From the NCBI GenBank assembly GCA_046331705.1, contig JAXLQJ010000008.1, positions 1-64,000 on the forward strand: a DNA stretch of 64,000 nucleotides. The letters are read 5' to 3'. How positions within the stretch are numbered: position 1 is the stretch's first letter; each line of letters starts with the position of its first letter. Of this stretch, positions 18,346 to 26,692 are shown one piece after another. A program made the position numbers and the translations under genes. The DNA is from JADJOY01 sp046331705 [NCBI: bacterium] (GTDB taxonomy: Bacteria; JADJOY01). The notes under the pieces are model-generated. The model had not been told where the DNA came from. It was given only the letters and a program-made list of their open reading frames with translations, and ran no database searches.

Positions 18346-19461
18346 GTGCCCGGCCCGACCGCGAGCGCCGACCGTAGCCCTGCGCCGCTCGCCGGCTACC
18401 AGCCCGTCGACGGCATCTACGACGAGCTGATCGACGAGCACGGCGCGGTCCGCCCGCAATGGCGCCACTTCGTCGACGCGCTGGGAACGCTCACGAGCGG
18501 CGAGCTGGCGCGGCGCTGGGATCAGGCGCGGCGGGCGATTCGCGACAACGGCGTGACCTACAACGTCTATGGCGATCCGAGCGGCCTCGACCGCCCGTGG
18601 CGTCTCGACCCGATCCCGCTCATCATCGCCGCCGACGAATGGAAGTGCCTGGAGCGCGGCTTGGCGCAGCGCGCCGCGCTGCTCGACGCGCTGCTCGACG
18701 ACATCTACGGCCCGCAAGCGCTCTTCTCGCAAGGCATCGTCCCGCCCGAGGTGGTGTTCGCCAACCCGGGTTTCCTGCGTCCTTGCCACACGGTCGGCGC
18801 GCGGCCGCGCACCCGCGTCACGCTCTACTCGACGGACCTCGCGCGCCAGCCGGACGGACGCTGGTGCGTGGTGGCCGATCGCACCCAGTCGCCATCCGGC
18901 GCGGGCTACGCGATCGAGAACCGCGTCATCGTGTCGCAGCTCTTCCTGGATGCGTTTCGCGCCTCCGAGGTCGCGCGCATGGCGCCCTTCTTCCAGCGAC
19001 TGCGCGACGCCGCCGCTGCGGGAGGCAGCGCCGAGGGCGGCGAGTCGCGCGTGGTGCTCTTGAGCCCGGGTCCTTACAACGAGACGTATTTCGAGCACGC
19101 CTATCTCGCCCGCTACCTGGGCTGCGACCTCGTCGAGGGCGCCGACCTCACGACCCGTACCGCCGGCGTGTTCTGGAAGACGCTCGGCGGTTTGGTGCCG
19201 GTGGACGCGATCCTGCGCCGGGTGGACGACGAGTGGTGCGACCCGCTCGAGCTCGCCCCCGATTCGGCGCTGGGAGTCGCCGGGCTGGTGCAGGCCGCGC
19301 ACGCGGGCCGCGTTCGCATCATCAACCCGCTCGGCAGCGGCGTGCTCGAGAGCCCGGCGTGGCTCGAGATCCTGCCGCGCGTCTGCGAGGAGCTGCGCAA
19401 CGAGTCGCTCGAGCTGGAGGCCACGCCCAGCTACTGGTGCGGCTTCGAGCGCAGCCGCGCC
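18346..19461 (+). CDS. Circularly permuted ATP-grasp (DUF404/DUF407), N-terminal part before frameshift
   Basis: The first 372 codons of a gene that should encode about 865 residues. They contain the start of the circularly permuted ATP-grasp fold: VTYNVYGD, PLIIAADEW, ALLDALLDDIYG, FANPGFLRPC, VVADRTQSPSGAGYAIENR, LLSPGPYNETYFEHAYLA and INPLGSGVLES, all typical of type-2 ATP-grasp peptide ligases. After YWCG the frame fails. Conserved sequence resumes at 19463 one base out of phase, so a single extra base lies near 19458-19463. Read on without repair, this frame gives an Arg/Pro-rich tail to 20097 unlike any known family. The GTG start is 41 bases after the DUF2126 stop. Confidence 0.8.
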
Positions 19462-19462
19462 T

Positions 19463-20944
19463 CACGTTCTCGAGAACCTGCGCGGCTTGGTGGTCAAGCC
19501 CGCCTTCCGCCCGCGCCGACCCGGCGCGCCCCGCGAGCCGATCTTCGCCGAGAGCCTGGGCGACTCCGAGCTCGACCAGCTCGTCGGGCGCATCCAGCGC
19601 GCGCCCCACGACTTCGTCGCGCAGCAGCGCCTCGATCTCGCCAGCACGCCTTCCTGGACCGGGTCGACCATCGAGCCGCGGCGGGTGATGCTGCGGGCGT
19701 ACGTGCTCGGTTGCGACGGCCACTACACGGTGCTGCCGGGCGGCCTGGGACGGATCTCGAGCTCGGCCGAGGCGCTGGTGGTGTCGATGCAGCGCGGCGG
19801 CGGCAGCAAGGACGTGTGGGTGTGCTCGAGCGAACCGGTCGCCCACGTGCCGATGATCGAGGCGCCGCACCCGCCCATCGAGCTGCGTCGCGGCGGCGTG
19901 CGGCTGCCGAGCCGGGTCGCCGACGACCTCTTCTGGCTGGGCCGCTACGCCGAGCGCTGCGAGAGCGCCACCCGCGTGTTTCGCGCCGTGCTCAATCGCC
20001 TGAGCGACGAATCCGGGCTCACCGCGGCGCTGGAGCTCGCGGCGCTGCTCGAGATCCTGGGTGCGGACGCCGCGCTGATCGCGTCGTGGACGGGTGACGC
20101 CGAGGGCGAGGCCGGCCCCGCCCCCGATCGCCTCGGCGAGCTCGTCGAGCTGGTCTTCGCGGACGCCGGTCGCGTCCGCCTCGCCGCCACGCTCGAGCGG
20201 CTCCACCATGCGGCATGGCGCGTGCGGGAACGGATCTCCGGCGATACCTGGCGCATCCTCAATCAGATCCGCGAGCGGGTGCCCGATGCGCAGGCGGTCG
20301 CCGCGCTGGGCCTCTCCGGCGCCGCGGCCGCGGCGAACGAGATCCTCGCGTACCTGGCGGCGGTGAGCGGGCTCGAAGCCGAGAGCATGACGCGCGGCAA
20401 CGCGTGGAGGTTCCTGGAAGCCGGCCGCCGGCTCGAGCGCGCGATGCAGACGGCGCAGCTGCTCAGCGTGGCCGTGGGGCGAAGCGGCGACGACGAGGTC
20501 GCGGTGCTGCGCGCGGTCCTCGAGGTGGCGGACTCGGCGCTCACCTATCGCTCACGCTACCTGGCCGCGCTGCGGGTGGGCCCGGTCCTCGACTTGCTGC
20601 TGGTGGACGAGACCAATCCGCGCTCGGTGGGCTTCCAGCTCGCGGCGCTCGAGCGGCTCGTGAACGAGCTGCCCCGCGAGCGCAACGGCATGGAAGCGCC
20701 GGCGGCGGAGCACGCCGACGAATGGCAGCGGGTGCCGGCGCTGGCGGCGCGGATGCGCGCCACCGACGTGGAGCGGCTCGCGACGCTCGACGAGCACGGC
20801 GAGCGCGCCGGGCTCACCGAGTTGCTCGATGCGATCGCGACCGAGCTACCGCGAGTCTCGGACCTGCTCGCGCGCCAGTACTTCAGCCCCGCGGAGACCC
20901 ATCGTCAGCTCGCTCCGGCGAGCCACGCACGGACGACGCCGTGA
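19463..20944 (+). CDS. ATP-grasp C-terminal part plus alpha-E (DUF403) domain, after frameshift
   Basis: The 493-residue continuation of the gene above in a shifted frame. It resumes with HVLENLRGLVVKPAF, the family block that follows YWCG, then GRISS and DVWVCS, completing the ATP-grasp part by about residue 130. The alpha-E helical domain (DUF403) follows from LPSRVADDLFWLGRYAER to about residue 475. Separate translation could start at the ATG at 19487, but that would lose part of the ligase. Fusion of ATP-grasp and alpha-E in one chain is known. The stop overlaps the next gene by 4 bases. Either an assembly error or a recent inactivation explains the break. Confidence 0.78.
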   Translation, partial: HVLENLRGLVVKPAFRPRRPGAPREPIFAESLGDSELDQLVGRIQRAPHDFVAQQRLDLASTPSWTGSTIEPRRVMLRAYVLGCDGHYTVLPGGLGRISSSAEALVVSMQRGGGSKDVWVCSSEPVAHVPMIEAPHPPIELRRGGVRLPSRVADDLFWLGRYAERCESATRVFRAVLNRLSDESGLTAALELAALLEILGADAALIASWTGDAEGEAGPAPDRLGELVELVFADAGRVRLAATLERLHHAAWRVRERISGDTWRILNQIRERVPDAQAVAALGLSGAAAAANEILAYLAAVSGLEAESMTRGNAWRFLEAGRRLERAMQTAQLLSVAVGRSGDDEVAVLRAVLEVADSALTYRSRYLAALRVGPVLDLLLVDETNPRSVGFQLAALERLVNELPRERNGMEAPAAEHADEWQRVPALAARMRATDVERLATLDEHGERAGLTELLDAIATELPRVSDLLARQYFSPAETHRQLAPASHARTTP

Positions 20945-21816
20945 CCACCTATCGCGTCGACCACGTCACCCGCTACGCCTACGCGACCCCAGTCGCGGCC
21001 AGCCTCAATCAAGCGCACATCACTCCGCGCAACGGCCCCTATCAGGTCTGCCTCACGAGCCGCGTCCGCATCGACCCCAACCCCGCCGACTCGAGCATCC
21101 GCCCCGACTACTTCGACAACACGGTCACCTACTTCAGCATCCAGGAGCCCCATCGCGAGCTCTCGATCGCGGTCTCGAGCATGGTCGAGGTCTCGCGCCG
21201 TCCGTTTCCGCCGCCGCCCTCCACCACGCCCTGGGAGCGCGCGCGGCGCGTGCTGACGATGGACACGAGCCCCGGCGCGGTGGTGGCGCGGCAATTCGTG
21301 TTCGAGTCGGACTTCGTGCCCGTCGACGCCGAGCTGGTGGCCTACGCATCGCGCTCGTTCCCGCCTGGCCGGCCCATCCTGGAAGCCATCATCGATCTCA
21401 CCGAGCGCATCCGCGCCGAGTTCGTCTACGACCCACGCGCCACGTCGATCGCCACACCGGTCGCCGAGGTGCTCGCGCTGCGCCGCGGCGTGTGCCAGGA
21501 CTTCGCGCACCTCATGATCGGCTGCTTGCGTAGCCTCGGGCTCGCGGCCCGCTACGTGAGCGGCTACGTGCTCACGCGACCGCCGCCGGGCGGCGAGCGC
21601 CTGGTGGGCGCCGACGCCTCGCACGCCTGGGTGTCGGTGTGGTGCCCGGGCTTCGGCTGGATCGACGCCGATCCCACCAACGCGGTGCTGCCGAGCACCG
21701 AGCACATCACCCTGGCATGGGGACGCGACTACGCCGACGTGAGCCCGCTGCGCGGCATCGTCCTCGGCGGCGGCGCGCAATCGCTGTCGGTCGCCGTCGA
21801 GGTCGTGCCGGTCTGA
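20941..21816 (+). CDS. Bacterial transglutaminase-like cysteine peptidase family protein
   Basis: A 291-residue protein with the transglutaminase N domain (residues 1-90, MTTYRVDHVTRYAYATPV) and a core domain with an intact triad: C185 (RRGVCQDFAHL), H228 (DASHAWVSVW) and D244 (IDADPTN). The GTG start overlaps the ATP-grasp/alpha-E stop by 4 bases (GTGA), so all three cluster genes run as a unit. It may act as a peptidase or transamidase on the product of the ligase. No signal peptide is visible, so it acts in the cytoplasm. Confidence 0.9.
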   Translation: MTTYRVDHVTRYAYATPVAASLNQAHITPRNGPYQVCLTSRVRIDPNPADSSIRPDYFDNTVTYFSIQEPHRELSIAVSSMVEVSRRPFPPPPSTTPWERARRVLTMDTSPGAVVARQFVFESDFVPVDAELVAYASRSFPPGRPILEAIIDLTERIRAEFVYDPRATSIATPVAEVLALRRGVCQDFAHLMIGCLRSLGLAARYVSGYVLTRPPPGGERLVGADASHAWVSVWCPGFGWIDADPTNAVLPSTEHITLAWGRDYADVSPLRGIVLGGGAQSLSVAVEVVPV

Positions 21817-21817
21817 C

Positions 21818-21838
21818 CTCGGCGAGTGCTGCGCCGAG
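21818..21838. terminator. Hairpin between convergent genes, possible terminator
   Basis: CTCGGCG, a 7-base loop, then CGCCGAG form a perfect 7-bp stem beginning two bases after the transglutaminase stop. There is no T-tract, so it would be a weak or factor-assisted terminator. Location between convergent genes supports the idea. Confidence 0.35.
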
Positions 21839-21883
21839 CCTCGTGGGCGGGAGAGCGGATCACGAAGCGTCGGTTGCGGCGGC

Positions 21884-23854
21884 TCACCGGAGACGACGAC
21901 TCGTTCGACGGCGCGCGACGGCGAGGGCGGCGAGCGTCGTGAGAACGCACGCGGCGTCGCTTGCGCTCCGCGCCGCCCGGCCCGAAGCGATGGCGCACCC
22001 GCCCGTGGGCGGCGGCGGCGCGATGAGCGCCGCCACGCGTTCGCGCACCGAACGCACCTCCGCTTCCTGAAGCGTCCACGGCGGATCGAAGGGGTTGTAT
22101 GAGGGCGGGATGAAGAACGCTCCCGGCTGCGTGTACGCCTCCGCGACGATCGCGCGCACCGCGTCCTCGCCGGCCACGGCGCTCGCGAGCTTGAACATCT
22201 CCCAATCCTCGAGCCCGTCGCGAGTCGCTTCCAGACGCACCGTGCCGATCGGCCCGTCGATGGCGATGCTCGGCGGCGAGCCGGCGGGGGCCTCGCGGCC
22301 GTCGTGATCGCCGGGATAGAAGAGGAAGCCGTCGCCGTTGCGCGCCACCAGCGGAAAGGCCTCCGGGTCGATGAGCTGGTGCCACGGGTCCTCGGTGACC
22401 CAGCGATTGGTGCGCCAGTAGAGAAAGCCGCTGGCGTGCTCGAACCACGACGCCCACATGAGGATGCGCGGCTCGTAGTTGTACGTGGTGTCGATGTCGT
22501 AGCCCGCGTAGGGCGGGAACGTGCAGTTGCACACGTAGAACCAGAGCTTCTCGCCGAGCGCGCGGCGCGCGTCGTAGACCGCGCGGCCCGGGAACTGGAT
22601 GCCGATCCAGCCCACGAAGAACTCGTCGTAGACCGTGGTGTTCGGCACCCACAGATCGATCGAGCCCTCGAGCCGCGAGTCGAAGTACGAGGTGGAGAGG
22701 AAGTGGCCGGCCCAGTCGGGATCGCCCGCCTTCATGAGCGCCACGTCGGCGACGATGCGCGGATACGCGTCGTTGTCCATCCACGGCTCGTCCTTGGTGT
22801 AGACGTACGCCTTGTCGAACCAGCCCTTCTCCTTGAGATGGTGCGCGAGCGCGGCGGCTGCCGCGGAGTACTGGGCATCGGTGAGACTCGACTGCAATCC
22901 GCCGCTGGTGCCGGGGTCGAAGAACCCGACGTTGAAGCCGGCGATGCCGACGCCATCCTGGTAGTAGCTGCCGTCGAGACGCGGGCCCATGACGGCGTCG
23001 AATTGCGACCAATCCACAGGCAGCAGCTCGCCGGCGCCGTCGAACTGGAACGGCGTCGGTACGCGCTGCGCCGGATCGGTCTGGTCGACGCGATGCCGGT
23101 GGAGCTCCTCGTCGTAGTTCTGGAGCGCGGCCAGCCCATCCGCGTCCCACGTGCCGTCCGGCCCACCGTGGAAGTCCAGCACGGCGTTCCACGACAGGCC
23201 GTAGGCGGTCTGAATGGTTCGCTCCCGCGGGATCGCGAAATCCCACACGGTGAGCTGAACGGGCACGGCAACCGCATCGCGGCCCGCGGCAGTCACGGTG
23301 AGAGTGCCTTCGTAGACGGCCGAGGGCGTGTCCTCGGGAACGTCGACCGTCACCCAGATCGGCTGGGCGCGCCCCGCGGGCACGTCGAAGGGCGCTCCGA
23401 GCGGCGGGTGCGCGGGGTCGTACGGGTCCTGGAACGGGATCAGGGGATCGGGATACTCGCCGACGGCGCGCGGGTTGAGCAGCACGCCGCCGAGGAACGA
23501 GGGCAACGTGACGGTCACGAAGTCCTCGCGATAGAGCCGAACCCGGTCCGCGCCAATCCCGTGACCCGCCGCGTCCCGGAGCTCGCCGATGCTCGCGTCG
23601 ACACCGCTCAATCCGGTGTCGCCGCCGTGCACCACCACCTGAAAGCCCTCGCTCTCGTTGCGCGCCGCCGCGAACGCGGCCGGGCCGAGCGGAAGGACCG
23701 GATCGTCGGGAAACACCCGCGCCGTTGCCGGCCGCACCCACACCGAGAACGAAGCCGCCGATGCCGGCCGTGCCGTGCTCGTGACGATACCCACCAGCGC
23801 CAGCGCGATGGCCGCCCAGTGGTGCCGCGCCATCACCGTCGTGACTGAACTCAT
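21884..23854 (-). CDS. Secreted DUF4091 (glycoside-hydrolase-like) protein with C-terminal sorting-like tail
   Basis: A 656-residue exported protein. The N-terminal signal peptide is carried by MARHHWAAIALALVGIV; the ATG at 23854 is preferred over the internal one at 23833 because GGGAGA precedes it. A beta-rich region (residues 35-210) leads to the DUF4091 domain, related to GH123, with blocks such as YVYTKDEPWMDNDAY, LWVPNTTVYDEFF, GFLYWRTNRW and GDGFLFYPGD. The last 40 residues are unusual: GGCAIAS, a weakly hydrophobic stretch, then ARRRTSRR. This resembles the Cys-containing MYXO-CTERM or JDVT-CTERM anchors of deltaproteobacterial surface proteins. Function is probably carbohydrate hydrolysis outside the cell. 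Confidence 0.78.
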   Translation of the reverse strand: MSSVTTVMARHHWAAIALALVGIVTSTARPASAASFSVWVRPATARVFPDDPVLPLGPAAFAAARNESEGFQVVVHGGDTGLSGVDASIGELRDAAGHGIGADRVRLYREDFVTVTLPSFLGGVLLNPRAVGEYPDPLIPFQDPYDPAHPPLGAPFDVPAGRAQPIWVTVDVPEDTPSAVYEGTLTVTAAGRDAVAVPVQLTVWDFAIPRERTIQTAYGLSWNAVLDFHGGPDGTWDADGLAALQNYDEELHRHRVDQTDPAQRVPTPFQFDGAGELLPVDWSQFDAVMGPRLDGSYYQDGVGIAGFNVGFFDPGTSGGLQSSLTDAQYSAAAAALAHHLKEKGWFDKAYVYTKDEPWMDNDAYPRIVADVALMKAGDPDWAGHFLSTSYFDSRLEGSIDLWVPNTTVYDEFFVGWIGIQFPGRAVYDARRALGEKLWFYVCNCTFPPYAGYDIDTTYNYEPRILMWASWFEHASGFLYWRTNRWVTEDPWHQLIDPEAFPLVARNGDGFLFYPGDHDGREAPAGSPPSIAIDGPIGTVRLEATRDGLEDWEMFKLASAVAGEDAVRAIVAEAYTQPGAFFIPPSYNPFDPPWTLQEAEVRSVRERVAALIAPPPPTGGCAIASGRAARSASDAACVLTTLAALAVARRRTSRRLR

Positions 23855-24086
23855 TGCGTCTCCCGTGACTGCGAGCGATGACGACTCTCCATCGTCTCAC
23901 GAGCGCGCGACCGGCGTCAGCAGCGCCCCGGATCCGTCGTGCGCCGAGGGTGGGGACGCGCGCGGTGCCGGTCGTGCGCCGCGGGCCCGGGCTCAGGTTC
24001 GGACCGGCCGCCGCCGATGAGAGATCCGAGAGCACGGCGCGCGCTCGCACGCGCGCGCCGCGCGCGACGACGCCCATCGAACCGCC

Positions 24087-25655
24087 ATGTCCGCGCTGCG
24101 TGTCACCGACCGCGTCGTCCTCGACCGCCGAGCCGATCGCTATTTCTCGTTCCCCGACGTGACCACGCTGGCCGATGGCCGGGTGCTGGCGGCCTACCGC
24201 ACCGCCAACGTCCACTATCCGCCCGATCCGGCGAGCACCTTCATCCGCTTCCGCCACGGCTCGCGCGACGGGCTCGTGTGGTCCGAGCCGTGGGAGCTCG
24301 CCGAGCGGCCGGCGAACCTCGAACGCACCTGGTTCGATTGCCCGCGCTTGCGCACGCTCGCCGACGGCACCGTGGCGATGACGTTGAATCTGGGCGGCAG
24401 CCCGGGGCCGGGCGGCATCGTCGAGAGCACCTGGCTCACGTTCAGCCACGACGGCGGCCGCACCTGGGAGCCGCTTCGCGAGCTGCCGCTGGTGGGCATC
24501 GTCCCCGATCGCGTGCTGATCCGCGACGGCGGCCATTGGATCGTCTCCGCTCACTACCACGTGCCGTCGGGGCCCTATCGCCTGGTGCAGAAGTGCATCC
24601 TGAGCGACGACGCCGGGCGCACGTGGAGCCCGGAGATCCAGCTCGCGGGCGATCCGGCGCTCCAGCTCTGCGAGGTGAGTCTGCTCGATCGCGGCGCGGG
24701 GCGGATCGACGCGTTTCTGCGTGAGGACCAGGGCATCCGCTACCCGACGCTCTGCGCCAGCTCGTTCGACGGCGGACGGAGCTTTGGTGCGCTCGAGGCG
24801 CATCCGAGTCGCGGCCACCGCATCACCACCGGGCTCCTTCCCGATGGAAGGATGCTCGCCACGTATCGCAACGTGGCGGGGCTGCCGGCGACCTGCGGTT
24901 GGCTGGGATCGCCGGATGCCCGAGGAGCCGTCGCCTCGGGAGTGCTCCTCGAGCCCGCCGTCGCAGCGCTCGTCGACGGCTCGCTGGTGCTCGACACCGA
25001 GGGCGGCGGTGCCGTCGAGTTCGGCCACGACCCCATCGAGTCGCTCGCCGAGAGCACGCTGGCGATCGAGGCCGAGGTACGCGTGCTCGCCGCGGAGCGC
25101 TGCGCCGCCGTGCTCCGCGGTGGTGCCGTGTTGCGCCTCACCCCGGACCAGCTCGAGCTCGACGCGTGCGGGGATCTGGCGCCGTACGTCCACGCCGTCG
25201 ATCTCACGTGCTGGCGTCGCATCCGCCTGACGCTCACCAACGCCACGGTGGCGGTGGCCCTCGACGGCCGTCTGCTCTTCGCCGCTCCGCTCGGCCGGGA
25301 CGTGCCGAGGGGCGCGCGCGTCGTCGCCTTCGGCAACGCGCCGACGGCCGCGCGCGGCGCCTATCGCTATACGGAGAACGCTGGCCGCTCGCTGTGGCGA
25401 TCGGTGGCGATCGAGGTGGTCAATCCGCGGCTGCCTGGGTATCGATGGTGCTGGTCCGCGGCGAGCGGGCGCATGCCCGACCACGAGGAGCGCGAGCACC
25501 AATCGGTGCTGTGGCTCGAATCCAGCGGCCAGATCTTCGATCACGGCTACACGGGATGGACGCTGCTTCACGACGGCCACGTGCTCGTCGTCAACTACGC
25601 TCGCGGCGCCGATCCCAAGCCCGTCATCCACGCGTACCGCGTCGCCGTCGACTGA
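24087..25655 (+). CDS. Sialidase-like six-bladed beta-propeller protein
   Basis: A 522-residue protein with Asp-box motifs SHDGGRTW, SDDAGRTW and SFDGGRSF spaced along the first 260 residues, the mark of the sialidase/BNR-repeat fold. The second half (residues 290-450) looks like a concanavalin-type beta-sandwich with ALDGRLLFAAPL. No signal peptide is visible, which is unusual for a sialidase relative and suggests a cytosolic glycosidase or a non-enzymatic propeller. It is divergent from the DUF4091 gene, 232 bases away. The exact substrate cannot be read from sequence. Confidence 0.7.
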   Translation: MSALRVTDRVVLDRRADRYFSFPDVTTLADGRVLAAYRTANVHYPPDPASTFIRFRHGSRDGLVWSEPWELAERPANLERTWFDCPRLRTLADGTVAMTLNLGGSPGPGGIVESTWLTFSHDGGRTWEPLRELPLVGIVPDRVLIRDGGHWIVSAHYHVPSGPYRLVQKCILSDDAGRTWSPEIQLAGDPALQLCEVSLLDRGAGRIDAFLREDQGIRYPTLCASSFDGGRSFGALEAHPSRGHRITTGLLPDGRMLATYRNVAGLPATCGWLGSPDARGAVASGVLLEPAVAALVDGSLVLDTEGGGAVEFGHDPIESLAESTLAIEAEVRVLAAERCAAVLRGGAVLRLTPDQLELDACGDLAPYVHAVDLTCWRRIRLTLTNATVAVALDGRLLFAAPLGRDVPRGARVVAFGNAPTAARGAYRYTENAGRSLWRSVAIEVVNPRLPGYRWCWSAASGRMPDHEEREHQSVLWLESSGQIFDHGYTGWTLLHDGHVLVVNYARGADPKPVIHAYRVAVD

Positions 25656-25726
25656 CGCGCACCGGCGGCGCAGCGGCGCGAGCCGCGCGGAGCGCGTTGG
25701 CCGTGCGAGCGCGCCGTCGGTCGTCC

Positions 25727-25757
25727 TTGCAGCCGAGCGCTCGGCGCACCTAATAAT
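25727..25757 (+). promoter_or_regulatory. Sigma70-like promoter with a 12-bp palindrome in the spacer
   Basis: A -35-like TTGCAG (25727-25732) and a -10-like AATAAT (25752-25757, five of six consensus bases) flank a perfect palindrome CCGAGCGCTCGG (25733-25744). The spacer is 19 bases, or 18 if TAATAA is used. Transcription would start about 15 bases before the ATG at 25779. The A/T-rich -10 stands out in this GC-rich DNA. A repressor bound to the palindrome would block the promoter (inference). Confidence 0.5.
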
Positions 25758-25778
25758 GCGGGCTCTCGGGGAGACGCG

Positions 25779-26396
25779 ATGATCACGAGCGGGGTTCGGT
25801 TTCTGGCGAGTTCGGTGCTCGGGCTCGCGCTGGTGAGCGGGTTGGGCGCCCGCGCCGCCGCGGCGGAAGCAGCGAACGCAACGAAGTTCCGCTATCTGGA
25901 CCGGAGCGGACAGCCGGCGCTCACGCTCGAGGTGCGCGAGGGCGCCGTCGACGTGAGCGACGGCAAAGGCGTTCGCGTGGGGACGATCAAGCTCGGCGAC
26001 GATCGCGTGAAGTTTCGGGATGCGAGCGACGTCGAGCGTCTCAAGGTGAAGCGCAAGGAGAACGGCGCCGAGATCGAGGACGGCGCCGGCACCCGGCTCT
26101 ACCGCGTGAAGCTCAAGGACGAGGGCAAGATCGAGATCGAGGACGCTTCGGGCCGCACGGTCGCCAAGGCCAAGCCGAAGGAATCGGGCTTCGAGGTGCG
26201 GCGCGAGAGCGGCGACACGATCGCCAAGGTCAAGATCCGGCCCGGCAAGCTCGTCTTCGAGACCGAAGGCGGCGAGCGCATCGGCGATCTCGATGGCGCG
26301 AGCGACGCGCGCGCCGGTGTCTGGCTCGCGGTCGACCAGCTGCCGATCCCGGAACGCGCCGCGCTCTGGGCCTACTTCGCGAAGGTGGCGCCGTGA
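25779..26396 (+). CDS. Exported protein of six tandem ~20-residue beta repeats
   Basis: A 205-residue protein I cannot place in a known family. Residues 1-29 are a signal peptide ending AAAAEA. Residues 50-171 consist of six diverged units (50-70, 71-90, 91-110, 111-131, 132-151, 152-171). Each unit runs roughly K-x-K, Gly, alternating Glu/Val/Ile strand, Asp/Glu, Gly, then a second strand; an example is KLKDEGKIEIEDASGRTVAK. The pattern predicts a highly charged repeated beta-hairpin structure. GGGGAGA precedes the ATG. The stop overlaps the GTG of the small cysteine protein, so they form a pair. Confidence 0.75.
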   Translation: MITSGVRFLASSVLGLALVSGLGARAAAAEAANATKFRYLDRSGQPALTLEVREGAVDVSDGKGVRVGTIKLGDDRVKFRDASDVERLKVKRKENGAEIEDGAGTRLYRVKLKDEGKIEIEDASGRTVAKAKPKESGFEVRRESGDTIAKVKIRPGKLVFETEGGERIGDLDGASDARAGVWLAVDQLPIPERAALWAYFAKVAP

Positions 26397-26692
26397 GCTG
26401 CGGCGAGCGCAGCGGCTTTCTCTTCGCGCACGCCTGCGATCGCCCGGCGACGGGCTCGTGCTTCTCGTGCGGCAAGCCGATCTGCCTCTTGCACACGCGG
26501 CCCTCGGCCGATGGAGCGAGCGCGCTCTGCGTCACGTGCGCGGCCGCGCAGGGCCCCCTCGCGCAGGACGATCCCTATCGCGACCGCGCCTCCACCTACG
26601 ATTCCGACGACTATCGGGCCTTCGACGATACCGCCGACTCGACCGACGCCGGCGTGGGAGACGACTACGAATCCGACCCCAGCGCGAGCTGA
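26393..26692 (+). CDS. Small B-box-like zinc-binding protein with acidic tail
   Basis: A 99-residue protein. The first half holds a probable zinc site, C15, C23, C26, C31, H34, C46 and C49, in the order CDRPATGSCFSCGKPICLLH then CVTC, resembling B-box zinc fingers. The second half is Asp/Ser/Tyr-rich and probably disordered. The GTG start overlaps the stop of the repeat protein by 4 bases. No signal peptide is present. It may bind a partner protein; no enzymatic role is visible. Confidence 0.7.
   Translation: MSCGERSGFLFAHACDRPATGSCFSCGKPICLLHTRPSADGASALCVTCAAAQGPLAQDDPYRDRASTYDSDDYRAFDDTADSTDAGVGDDYESDPSAS

Noticed and set aside
21729-25631. Open frame of 1300 codons on the minus strand across several genes
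   Set aside because: It covers the DUF4091 and sialidase genes in a frame that gives low-complexity Arg/Ala sequence. The true genes have clear domains and starts.
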